NCBI GenBank assembly: GCA_039811865.1
Contig: JBDHZK010000045.1
Span: forward strand, 1-18,519
Direction of reading: 5' to 3'
Origin: JBDHZK01 sp039811865
Lineage (GTDB): Bacteria; Actinomycetota; Actinomycetes; Propionibacteriales; Propionibacteriaceae
Length of the DNA stretch: 18,519 nucleotides
Shown here: positions 7,172 through 14,580 of the stretch, in pieces
Layout: the number at the start of each line of letters is the position of its first letter
Position numbering within the stretch: the first letter of the stretch is position 1
Made by a program: the position numbers and the translations under genes
The notes under the pieces: generated by a model
Database searches by the model: none
Told to the model about the DNA's origin: nothing
The model's input: the letters and a program-made list of their open reading frames with translations, nothing else

Positions 7172-8390
7172 CGCCGCCGACCTCGGTCGTGGCCGGCGCC
7201 GCGGCACCAACCGCCCCGTTGATGCCTTTGTGAGCGATCGCCCAGATCGCCACCGCGACCCAGGCGGCCGACAGGGCGACGGCGCCCGCCTGGAGGGGCG
7301 CACCGACCAGGAGTAGCGCCATCAACCCAAGCCCGATCGGGGAGGCGACCGACGCCAGCGCCGAGTAGAGGCCGAAGACGCGACCGCGTACCGCGTCCGG
7401 GACGCGCTCGGTCAGCAGCACCTGGACCACCGGTCCCTGCAACCCCGAGCCCACACCGGCCAGAGCCATCCCGACCGCGATCGGCCAGAAGCCGGCCAGC
7501 GTGGCGATCAGCGCGAACGAACCCCCGAACAATAAGTTCGAGATCACCCAGGCGGCGCGGCGACGGCCTGAGAACAGGGCGCCGTACAGCCCAGAACCGG
7601 CCACCGAGCCGATGGCGTACGCCGAGAGGCTCAGGCCGAGTTGCGCCGGGTCGCCGACGGATCGGAAGTATCCGGGCAGGATCACCGCCAGCAGCGGCGC
7701 GACCAGGATCATCGACGCCAACCCGATCAACATCAGGGGCGCCAGGGCAGCGTCGCCCCGGACGATCCGCCACCCGGCCAGCGGGGACGCCTCTTCCGCG
7801 GAGACCTCTTGGGCGGCTCGACGGGGCAACGGCATGACCGCGGTGAACAAAGCGGCAAGCCCGGAGCAGGCGGCGGTGATCCACACCACCTGGATCGCTG
7901 GCAGCCAGGCGAGCAGGAAGCCGGCGAGCGCCGGGCCCACCAGAAAGCTGAGCCCGAACAGCGTGGACTGGGCCGCGGCAACCTTGTCGAGCTTCACCCC
8001 GGACGCCTCGGCCACGTCGGCCATCAGCGCTTGCCGGGCCGTCATCCCGGGCACATCGAACAGCGCCCCCAAAATCCCCAGCACGATGAAGGTCACCGGG
8101 CCGAGCCCGACGGTCGCGTCGACCACCGCCAAGGCCGCCACGGATACCGCCGAGCCGATGTCCGAGATCACGCACATCAGCCGCCGGCCGATCCGGTCGA
8201 CCAGGTGTCCGCCCACCAGCGCGGCCACTGCCGCCGGTGCGCCGGACGCGGCCGCGACCAGGCCGGTCAGTGCTGGGTCGCCCGTCCGGGTCAGCACCAA
8301 CCAGGGCAGCACCACCGAGATCGAGGCGTTGCCGAACAGCGACGTCGCCGACGCGGCGAGGTAGGCGGGCAGGGTGAGGCGATTGGTCAT
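7158..8390 (-). CDS. MFS transporter, drug/siderophore exporter-like
   Basis: A 410-residue polytopic membrane protein with about 12 hydrophobic segments in two halves separated by a charged loop near residues 195-215 (PRRAAQEVSAEE). The loop after the second helix has the MFS signature GGHLVDRIGRRLM near 60-72, and a related stretch VPDAVRGRVFG appears in the second half. The overall pattern resembles proton-coupled exporters of the DHA3 type (macrolide or enterobactin exporters). The ATG at 8390 has GGAG about 10 nt upstream. It is first in an operon with merR and probably feeds transcription into parA. Nothing shows the substrate. This gene and merR are absent from this place in the mycobacterial order and look like an inserted cassette. 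Confidence 0.9.
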   Translation of the reverse strand: MTNRLTLPAYLAASATSLFGNASISVVLPWLVLTRTGDPALTGLVAAASGAPAAVAALVGGHLVDRIGRRLMCVISDIGSAVSVAALAVVDATVGLGPVTFIVLGILGALFDVPGMTARQALMADVAEASGVKLDKVAAAQSTLFGLSFLVGPALAGFLLAWLPAIQVVWITAACSGLAALFTAVMPLPRRAAQEVSAEEASPLAGWRIVRGDAALAPLMLIGLASMILVAPLLAVILPGYFRSVGDPAQLGLSLSAYAIGSVAGSGLYGALFSGRRRAAWVISNLLFGGSFALIATLAGFWPIAVGMALAGVGSGLQGPVVQVLLTERVPDAVRGRVFGLYSALASVASPIGLGLMALLLVGAPLQAGAVALSAAWVAVAIWAIAHKGINGAVGAAAPATTEVGGDADD

Positions 8391-8408
8391 GGGCAGGAGT
8401 CTCCGGGG

Positions 8409-8429
8409 TTGACCCTACGTCGGGGTCAA
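8409..8429. promoter_or_regulatory. Perfect inverted repeat, probable MerR operator upstream of the MFS gene
   Basis: TTGACCC, seven bases, then GGGTCAA: a perfect 7+7 dyad located 19-39 bp upstream of the MFS ATG. MerR regulators bind dyads placed at their promoters and often regulate themselves, and the MerR gene lies directly downstream of the MFS gene. On the minus strand the dyad contains TAGGGT (8417-8412), a fair -10. The classical 19-bp MerR spacer between -35 and -10 is not evident, so the activation geometry is unclear and simple repression is equally possible. Confidence 0.6.
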
Positions 8430-8534
8430 GTCAGCCGACTGCGCGCAACTATGTCAGGCACGACGTGAACGACCCGGATCGTCGGAAACCCGCCCTGAAT
8501 GGCGACCGGCGTCGTGTTTGACACATCCCCCACT

Positions 8535-8553
8535 CCAAACCCGAGGGGTTCGG
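8535..8553 (-). terminator. Hairpin after xerD (no U-run)
   Basis: On the minus strand CCGAACCC, a CTC loop, and GGGTTTGG form an 8-bp stem with one G-U pair, beginning 14 nt after the xerD stop codon. There is no run of U after the stem, so it would be a U-less actinobacterial-type terminator. It separates the xerD transcription unit from the MFS promoter region. The rest of the 177-bp gap (8391-8567) holds only the operator described separately. Confidence 0.45.
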
Positions 8554-8567
8554 GCTGGCAGCCGCGC

Positions 8568-9515
8568 TCAGCGAGCCCGCGGATGCGCCGACAAGAACAC
8601 CTCCCGCAGGTGGTCCGCGGTCACAAGCGTGTAGATCTGAGTGGTCGTCACCGACGAGTGTCCCAGCAACTCCTGCACCACCCGGACGTCCGCACCGCCG
8701 GTCAGCAGATGCGTCGCGAACGAGTGCCGCAGGGTGTGCGGTGAGATCTCCACATCGAGCCCGGCGCCCTTGGCGACCGCGCGCAGGATCGCCCACGCGC
8801 TTTGCCGCGACAGGCGTCCGCCGCGGGCGTTCAGCAGCAGCGCCGGCCCGGGCCGGGCCGTCCGCGCGACCATCGCCGGACGTCCCCGCGTCAGCCACGC
8901 GGCGACGGCGGCCCGGGCGTACGAACCCAGCGGGACGATCCGCTCCTTGCTCCCCTTGCCGAACAACCGCAGGGCGGCCGCTTCGTCGTCGAGCAGGCGG
9001 GAAACATCGTCCACGTCCAGTTCGACCACCTCCGAGATCCGCGCGCCGGTGCCGTACAGCAGTTCCAGCAAGGCGGCGTCGCGCAGGCCTTCCGGAGAGC
9101 TGTCGTCCACGGCGTCCAGCAACCCCTGCACCTGGGTGATCGACAGCGCCTTCGGCAGGCGCCGACCTGGCGGCGGCGGCGTCACGTCGGCTGCGGGGTC
9201 GTGCCCGCTCAGCCCTTCTTGCGCCGCGAAGCGGTGGGCGCCGCGGACGGCCGACACCATCCGGGCCACGCTGGCGGTCGCCAGCGCCGGGCGTTCGGGG
9301 TCCTCCCCCGTCCCCGCACCGGTGCGAAGCTGAGCGGCGAAGTCGACCACGTCGGCGCGGATCACCTCGGCCAGGGAAGTCCGTCCGCGCCGCGTCAGAA
9401 ACGCCTTGTACGCGGCCAGGTCGCGCCGATAGGCGGCGACTGTGTGCCGCGAGAGTCCCCGCTCGACCGCCACATGGTCGAGATAGGACTGCAGTTCGGA
9501 GTCAAGCGACGCGAT
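8568..9515 (-). CDS. xerD: Tyrosine site-specific recombinase XerD
   Basis: XerD, with XerC, resolves chromosome dimers at dif. From position 9515 the protein has 315 residues, normal for the family. The N-terminal SAM-like core-binding domain (about 8-100) includes YLDHVAVERGLS. The catalytic domain keeps every active-site residue: Arg in TGARISE (about 159), Lys in GKGSKER (about 190), HTLRH (about 260-264), His in LGHSS (about 286) and Tyr in TQIYT (about 295). No ATG, GTG or TTG lies where the protein should begin. The in-frame choices are TTG 9692, which would overlap the NUDIX gene by about 190 bp and add non-homologous residues, and GTG 9473, which would cut the first helix. I list ATC 9515, preceded by GGGGG, as the best-fitting but non-canonical start. 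Identity is certain; the start is not. Confidence 0.9.
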   Translation of the reverse strand: MASLDSELQSYLDHVAVERGLSRHTVAAYRRDLAAYKAFLTRRGRTSLAEVIRADVVDFAAQLRTGAGTGEDPERPALATASVARMVSAVRGAHRFAAQEGLSGHDPAADVTPPPPGRRLPKALSITQVQGLLDAVDDSSPEGLRDAALLELLYGTGARISEVVELDVDDVSRLLDDEAAALRLFGKGSKERIVPLGSYARAAVAAWLTRGRPAMVARTARPGPALLLNARGGRLSRQSAWAILRAVAKGAGLDVEISPHTLRHSFATHLLTGGADVRVVQELLGHSSVTTTQIYTLVTADHLREVFLSAHPRAR

Positions 9516-10206
9516 CGTCGCCCCCGATGAGGGCGAGCGCGGCGTTCTGGGCGGCCCAGGCGTCCCGAGCTGGCCACGGGCTGTCGGCAGCGCGAAGCCC
9601 GTCCAGGCCGCAAGTGCCCAAGGCGGCTTGCAGCGCCAGCGTCCCCGAGACCAACGACGGGCTCTGCACCCGCCCGCCCAGGATCGCGGCAACCAGGTCG
9701 TCCAGCGCCACCCAGCAGATGTCCATGTGCGCCTCTTCGCCTTCGAGGACGAACCCGTCGGGCCGAGGCGCCTCGCTCAACCCGCGGGCCAGGTACATCC
9801 GGATTGACTCCTGACACCCGCCGGGCGTGGTGAAGATGTCGACCAGCAGCCGCCAATCCGACGCCGCCAGCTTGGCCTCCTCGGCCAGCTCGCGCTGCGC
9901 GGCGGCCAGAAAGGACTCGCCCGCCGCGTCCAATAGGCCCGCCGGCGGCTCGATCAACCGGAAGGCGACCGGCTGCCGGTACTGCCGGACGACGGCAACG
10001 CGATTCCGCTCGTCCAGCGCGATCACGCCTACGGCCCCGGGGTGCATCGTGTACTCGCGCACCATCGTCTCGCCGCTGGGAGTTTCGACCGTGTCGCGGA
10101 CGAAGTCGCTTACGTTCCCGGTGGCCAGCACCTGGTGGTCGACGATCGTCCAATGCTCCGCGTGGTCGGAGATCTCGTCCCCGACCAGCTGACGCCGCTG
10201 CCCCAT
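9502..10206 (-). CDS. NUDIX hydrolase, ADP-ribose pyrophosphatase type
   Basis: A 234-residue NUDIX enzyme expected to hydrolyse ADP-ribose to AMP and ribose 5-phosphate. The NUDIX box spans about 90-113: Gly90, Glu97, Arg105-Glu106 and Glu109-Glu110, the metal-binding core, preceded by EPPAG as in ADP-ribose pyrophosphatases. The last Gly of the consensus is Lys here (EEAKL), outside the metal ligands. A further GEE at 156-158 may supply the distal catalytic Glu of this subfamily. The ATG at 10206 overlaps the pyrG stop (ATGA) and has GGAGGAG about 5 nt upstream. The order pyrG-NUDIX-xerD matches Rv1699-Rv1700-Rv1701. The C-terminal ~30 residues (Ala/Trp-rich) look like a lineage-specific tail. 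Confidence 0.9.
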   Translation of the reverse strand: MGQRRQLVGDEISDHAEHWTIVDHQVLATGNVSDFVRDTVETPSGETMVREYTMHPGAVGVIALDERNRVAVVRQYRQPVAFRLIEPPAGLLDAAGESFLAAAQRELAEEAKLAASDWRLLVDIFTTPGGCQESIRMYLARGLSEAPRPDGFVLEGEEAHMDICWVALDDLVAAILGGRVQSPSLVSGTLALQAALGTCGLDGLRAADSPWPARDAWAAQNAALALIGGDDRVA

Positions 10207-11867
10207 CAGGACTCCTCCACCGGTAGCCGTGCGGAGAGCCTACGGCGCAACGCGGCCTCCACGAGCCCGGCGAACAGCGGATGCGGCTTGGTGGGCCGCG
10301 ACTTGAGTTCGGGGTGGGCCTGCGTCCCGACGAAGAAGGGATGCTGTTCGCGATCAAGCTCAACGAACTCGACCAGCGTCGAGTCGGGCGATCGTCCCGA
10401 AACCCTCAGCCCGGCCGCCTCGAGCTGGTCGCGGTAGGCGTTGTTCACCTCGTAGCGGTGCCGATGCCGCTCGCTGACCCGGGTCGCCCCGTACAACTCG
10501 GCGACCAGCGAGCCCGGCACCAGGTCGGCCGGGTAGGCGCCCAGGCGCATCGAGCCGCCCAGGTCACCCTGGCCGTTGACGATTTCGACCTGCTCGGCCA
10601 TCGTCGCGACCACGGGTGCCGAGGTGTCCGGTTCGAACTCGGTGGACGCCGCGTCCGAGAGCCCGGCGAGGTCGCGGGCCACCTCGATCACCATGCATTG
10701 CAGGCCAAGGCAAAGGCCCAGCGTCGGAATCTGGTTCTCTCGCGCGTGCCGGATCGCCCCGACCTTGCCCTCAACACCGCGGATCCCGAACCCGCCAGGT
10801 ACGACGATGCCGTCCACCTCGGCCAGCGCCTTCGCGGCCCCGGCGGGAGTCTCGCAATCGTCGGAGGGCACCCAGACGATCTTGGCCTTGGCCCGGTTGG
10901 CGAACCCGCCGGCCCGCAGCGCCTCACAGACCGACAGGTAGGCGTCGGGAAGGTCGATGTACTTGCCGACCAGCCCGATCGTCACCTCCTCCTTGGGGTG
11001 GTGGACGCGTTCTAGCAGGTCGTCCCAGGCCTTCCAGTTCACGTCGCGGAAGCTGACGCCCAGGCGTCGGACGACGTAGGCGTCCAGTCCTTCACGGTGC
11101 AGCACCTTGGGGATGTCATAGATGGAGGACGCGTCGGCGCAGGAGACGACGGCCTCCTCGTCCACGTCGCAAAACAGGGCGATCTTGCGCTTCACCGAGT
11201 CGGGAATCTCAACGTTCGACCGGCACACGATCGCGTCCGGCTGGATGCCGACCTGACGCAGCGCGGCGACCGAATGCTGCGTCGGCTTGGTCTTCAGTTC
11301 ACCTGAGGGCCCGATGTAGGGCACCAGCGAGACGTGCAAGAACAGGCAGTTGGCTCGGCCGACGTCGCGGCGCACCTGTCGGGCGGCTTCGAGGAAGGGC
11401 AACGACTCGATGTCGCCGACCGTGCCACCGATCTCGTGGATGACGATGTCGACCTTGCGGCCGGCCATCGCGAGCATCTCGTCCTTGATCTCGTTGGTGA
11501 TGTGCGGGATCACCTGGACCGTTTCGCCCAGGAACTCGCCCCGCCGCTCCTTCGCGATCACCGTGGAGTACACCTTGCCGGTCGTCACGTTGGCGTCGGC
11601 GTTCAGGTTGACGTTGAGGAAGCGCTCGTAGTGACCGATGTCCAGGTCGGTCTCGGCGCCGTCCTCGGTGACGAAGACCTCGCCGTGTTGGAACGGGTTC
11701 ATCGTTCCCGGATCGACGTTGAGGTAGGGGTCCAGCTTCTGCATGGTGACCCGAAGGCCACGGGCAACCAAGAGGCTGCCCAGGCTGGAGGCCGTAAGGC
11801 CCTTCCCGAGAGAGGAGGCTACGCCCCCAGTGACGAACACGTGCTTGGTGACGCTGCCATTTCCCAC
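10206..11867 (-). CDS. pyrG: CTP synthase
   Basis: CTP synthase of 553 residues, a normal length, making CTP from UTP, ATP and glutamine in the cytosol. The N-terminal synthetase domain opens KHVFVTGGVASSLGKG (about 8-23), with the P-loop-like SSLGKG, LDPYLNVDPGTMNP (about 45-58) and HEIGGTVGDIES (about 144-155). The class-I glutamine amidotransferase domain has GLCLGLQ with nucleophile Cys386 (GxCxG; only the residue before the Cys is Leu) and HPE at 518-520 completing the triad. The GTG at 11867 is the only start compatible with the conserved N-terminus, though the Shine-Dalgarno (GGTGG) is weak. It is separated from recN by 126 bp carrying a 46-bp dyad, and is translationally coupled to the downstream NUDIX gene. 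Confidence 0.98.
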   Translation of the reverse strand: MGNGSVTKHVFVTGGVASSLGKGLTASSLGSLLVARGLRVTMQKLDPYLNVDPGTMNPFQHGEVFVTEDGAETDLDIGHYERFLNVNLNADANVTTGKVYSTVIAKERRGEFLGETVQVIPHITNEIKDEMLAMAGRKVDIVIHEIGGTVGDIESLPFLEAARQVRRDVGRANCLFLHVSLVPYIGPSGELKTKPTQHSVAALRQVGIQPDAIVCRSNVEIPDSVKRKIALFCDVDEEAVVSCADASSIYDIPKVLHREGLDAYVVRRLGVSFRDVNWKAWDDLLERVHHPKEEVTIGLVGKYIDLPDAYLSVCEALRAGGFANRAKAKIVWVPSDDCETPAGAAKALAEVDGIVVPGGFGIRGVEGKVGAIRHARENQIPTLGLCLGLQCMVIEVARDLAGLSDAASTEFEPDTSAPVVATMAEQVEIVNGQGDLGGSMRLGAYPADLVPGSLVAELYGATRVSERHRHRYEVNNAYRDQLEAAGLRVSGRSPDSTLVEFVELDREQHPFFVGTQAHPELKSRPTKPHPLFAGLVEAALRRRLSARLPVEES

Positions 11868-11951
11868 GGGATTCCACCCTACAGCGGACGGGCCAGGTCT
11901 TTGACTCCTCGACCCGCCGGGCGGACGCCGCTGGAGCTGAGCCCAGCGCGC

Positions 11952-11997
11952 TTAGCTGTCATTTCGTGACGAATAATCGTCACGATTTGACAGCTAA
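11952..11997. repeat. 46-bp near-perfect dyad between recN and pyrG, with two internal 13-bp palindromes
   Basis: Two 21-base arms (11952-11972 and 11977-11997) pair at 19 of 21 positions around an ATAA centre. Each arm contains its own palindrome of form GTCA-N5-TGAC, at 11958-11970 and 11979-11991, whose centres are 21 bp apart, two helical turns. The segment is AT-richer than anything around it. It begins at the recN stop codon (TAG at 11996-11994) and ends 85 bp before pyrG. As RNA it would be a long hairpin at the end of recN, but no U-run follows. As DNA it looks like a paired operator in front of pyrG. It may be either; no regulator can be named. Confidence 0.75.
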
Positions 11998-13682
11998 CGA
12001 GACTTCACGGCCGCTGCCAGCAGCTCAGCGGCGTGCGCGCGGGCGGCGGCGACGTCCTCCAAGCCACCCATCATGCGAGCTAGTTCGCCCAGGCGTTCGT
12101 CGGCGTCGACGCGCCGCACCCCGGACGTGGTCACCTGCCCGTCGCTGGACTTCGCCACCACGAACTGGGCGTCGGCGAAGGCTGCGACCTGCGCCAAATG
12201 CGTGACGGCGATCACCTGCGCGTGGCGCGCGAGCCGAGCCAGCCGCGCGCCCACCTCCAGCGCAACGGCGCCACCGATGCCAGCGTCCACCTCGTCGAAG
12301 ACGAACACCTGGCCAACGCTCCCCGCCGCCAAGACGACCTCCAACGCCAATCGAACGCGCGACAGCTCACCTCCCGACGCGACCCGGCCCAGTGGCGCCG
12401 GGTCACTGCCTGGATTCGCGGAGAAGAGCAGGACGACCTGGTCGCGTCCCTCCGGCCCCAGCTTCGGAGCCGCACTCATCCGGAACTCAAGCCGCGCGTT
12501 CGGCATCGCCAGCGCGGCCAGCTCGGCCATGGCGGCCTTCGCCAATCGGGCAGCGGCAGCGGTCCGAAGACGAGTCAGAGTGCCGGCTAACGCGTCGAGC
12601 CGCTCGTCCGCGGCCGCGACAGCAGCCGACAGGGCGCCGATCCGCTCGTCGCTTCCGCCCAGTTCCTCGAGCCTGGATCCGGCTGCCCGCGCCCACTCGA
12701 CCACCTCGCCGGTCGTCGCGCCGTACTTACGCAACAATGCGGCCAGTTCGGCACGGCGGCCAGCGATCCACTCCAGCCGGGCGGGGTCGGCGTCCAGGTC
12801 GGCAAGATAGGCCGACAGTTCCGCCGCAACATCGCCCAAGACGTAGGCCGCCTCCGCCACCCGCTCGCCCAGCCCGGCCAGCATCTCGTCCCGACGTCCG
12901 GCCAGCTCCAGCGCCTTCCGAGCAGCCGAGATGAGCCCGAGCGCGTTCGGGGCGTCGTCGGACGTCTCGTCGTCTCCGACCAACGCCGCCGCCGCGGTCC
13001 GCCCCGCCAGCCTGAGGTCGTCCGCCGCCTGCAGCCGGCCGGCCTGCGCGGCCAGGTCGTCCTCCTCGCCGGGCTGCGGCCCGACGCGCTCGATTTCAGC
13101 CAGCGCGAACCCGAGCGCGTCCGCTTCCCGCGCGCGCTCCCGCGCGGCCGCGACCAGGGCATCCAGTTCCGCGGCGTCCCGCGAGCGCTCCGCGTACCAC
13201 CGCCGGTATTCGTCCAGGACGCCGGCCAGCTCGGCCCCGGCGGACGCGTCCAGCACCTCGCGCTGCCGCTCCGGCGTCGAGAGCCGGATCTGCTCGGACT
13301 GCCCGTGCAACGTGACCCACTCGGCCAACAGCCCCGCAGCCACGGCTGCAGGCACCTGCGCCCCGCCGGCGAACGCCCGCGAACGCGTCCCCCCGATCTG
13401 CCGGGCCACGATCAGCTCGCCCTCGTCCAGTTCGCCGCCCAGCGAGCCCAACCGCTCGGCCACTCCCTGTGGCGGCACGAATCGCCCCTCGACCGCGGCC
13501 CGCCGCGAACCGACCCGGACGAGCCGCGCGTCCGCCTTGGCGCCCAGCAGCAGGCTGAGCCCGGTGACGACCATGGTCTTGCCGGCGCCCGTCTCGCCGG
13601 TGATCGCGGTGAACCCGGGGCCAAGGTCGAGCACCGCCTCGTCGATCACCCCCAGCCGAGCGATCCGCAGCTCAGCCAGCAC
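11994..13682 (-). CDS. recN: DNA repair protein RecN (SMC-like ATPase)
   Basis: RecN, 562 residues, normal length; an SMC-like ATPase acting early in double-strand-break repair. The N-terminal head has Walker A GETGAGKT (about 29-36) and HGQSEQ (about 125-130). Two long Ala/Glu/Arg-rich coiled-coil arms span about 145-400. The C-terminal head has the ABC signature ASGGELSRV (about 432-440), Walker B VFVFDEVDAGIGG (about 457-469) and the switch VTHLAQVA. GTG start at 13682 overlaps the nadK stop by 11 bp. The order tlyA-nadK-recN is conserved in many actinobacteria. In mycobacteria steA and mctB follow recN; here they are absent and a palindromic segment starts at the recN stop. Confidence 0.97.
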   Translation of the reverse strand: MLAELRIARLGVIDEAVLDLGPGFTAITGETGAGKTMVVTGLSLLLGAKADARLVRVGSRRAAVEGRFVPPQGVAERLGSLGGELDEGELIVARQIGGTRSRAFAGGAQVPAAVAAGLLAEWVTLHGQSEQIRLSTPERQREVLDASAGAELAGVLDEYRRWYAERSRDAAELDALVAAARERAREADALGFALAEIERVGPQPGEEDDLAAQAGRLQAADDLRLAGRTAAAALVGDDETSDDAPNALGLISAARKALELAGRRDEMLAGLGERVAEAAYVLGDVAAELSAYLADLDADPARLEWIAGRRAELAALLRKYGATTGEVVEWARAAGSRLEELGGSDERIGALSAAVAAADERLDALAGTLTRLRTAAAARLAKAAMAELAALAMPNARLEFRMSAAPKLGPEGRDQVVLLFSANPGSDPAPLGRVASGGELSRVRLALEVVLAAGSVGQVFVFDEVDAGIGGAVALEVGARLARLARHAQVIAVTHLAQVAAFADAQFVVAKSSDGQVTTSGVRRVDADERLGELARMMGGLEDVAAARAHAAELLAAAVKSR

Positions 13683-14580
13683 TCGCGCCTCGAGTGCGGA
13701 AGCTGTCGATCGGCAGCCCGAACTTGCGTACCAGCCGGGTCGTGAACGGTTGTTCGGACGTCCGTGCGATCAGCAACGGACGCTGATTGCGCCGCACCTC
13801 GATCACCATGCCGGAGCACAGGTCGGTGGGGCGGCGTCCGTCGCACCACACCACGGCATGCGTCTCGTGCTCCTGCAAAAGTTGAACGCTGACGTGCGAA
13901 CTCGGGCTCAGCACCAATGGGCGTGCGAACAGGGCGTGCGCGCTCAGCGGCACCAGCAGCATGGCATCCACGTCCGGCCACATCACGGGACCGTTTGCCG
14001 AGAAGGCGTAGGCCGTCGAGCCGGTGGGGGTGGCCACGAGCAGACCGTCAGCGCTCCAGCGCGACAGCGGCCGGCCGTCCACGTGAACCATCAGGTCCAC
14101 CATCTTCTCGCGCGCGGCCTTCTCGACCGACACCTCGTTGATGGCGAACGACTCCCAGACTGCGGTGCCGCCGGGACGGTCGTAGACCGTCACCGCCAAG
14201 GTGGTGCGCTCCTCCACCCGGAAGGTGCGCTCCACGACCGCCCGAAGCACGCTTTGAGTTTGTGAGACCTCCAGTTCGGCCAGGAAGCCGACGTGCCCGA
14301 GGTTCACCCCCAGCAACGGGACGCCGCGCGGCAGCGCCCATTCCGCGGTTCGCAGGATCGTTCCGTCGCCCCCGAAGACCACGGCGATCTCCGGAAGGCG
14401 ATCCCCGATGAGGGGGACGAGGCGGGCGTCCGGTACTCGCGCGGCGATCTCGGCGGCGCGCTCCGGGCGCACCATGCACTGGATCCCTTCAGCGGTGAGC
14501 CCGGCGATGAAGTCACAGGCGGCGTCGAGCGCCTCTGGACGTACCGAATGCAAGCCCACCGCAACCAGCCGCGATGTCAC
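13672..14580 (-). CDS. nadK: NAD kinase
   Basis: ATP- or polyphosphate-dependent NAD kinase, 302 residues, producing NADP. Motifs: GGDGT at 70-74 with catalytic Asp72, NE at 148-149 in INEVSVEK, and the NAD-binding loop ATPTGSTAY at about 183-191, followed by a beta-sandwich C-terminal domain. The start is GTG 14580, which overlaps the tlyA stop as GTGA, and the 3' end overlaps recN by 11 bp, so tlyA, nadK and recN are translationally coupled. The C-terminal ~30 residues (RTSEQPFTTRLVRKF) match the usual family ending. Synteny matches Rv1695. Confidence 0.97.
   Translation of the reverse strand: MTSRLVAVGLHSVRPEALDAACDFIAGLTAEGIQCMVRPERAAEIAARVPDARLVPLIGDRLPEIAVVFGGDGTILRTAEWALPRGVPLLGVNLGHVGFLAELEVSQTQSVLRAVVERTFRVEERTTLAVTVYDRPGGTAVWESFAINEVSVEKAAREKMVDLMVHVDGRPLSRWSADGLLVATPTGSTAYAFSANGPVMWPDVDAMLLVPLSAHALFARPLVLSPSSHVSVQLLQEHETHAVVWCDGRRPTDLCSGMVIEVRRNQRPLLIARTSEQPFTTRLVRKFGLPIDSFRTRGASAG

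Noticed and set aside
7172..7303. Longer N-terminus for MerR (start at 7303)
   Set aside because: The added residues are Arg/Pro-rich and overlap the MFS gene; the MerR helix-turn-helix begins immediately at ATG 7171.
7501..8468. Plus-strand open frames 7501-8364 and 7641-8468 opposite the MFS gene
   Set aside because: They mirror the transporter codons, show no family motif, and have no ribosome-binding site worth noting.
10281..11015. Plus-strand frame antisense to pyrG
   Set aside because: pyrG is complete and certain on the other strand; the antisense translation is low-complexity and unlike any protein I recognise.
11952..11997. The recN-pyrG dyad as a dif site for XerCD
   Set aside because: A dif site has two 11-bp arms around a 6-bp centre of different sequence; neither arm resembles it and the dyad is far too long.
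12931..14265. 444-residue plus-strand frame antisense to recN and nadK
   Set aside because: It spans two real genes, is Ser/Ala/Arg/Pro-rich, and changes character at the gene junction, as an antisense shadow would.
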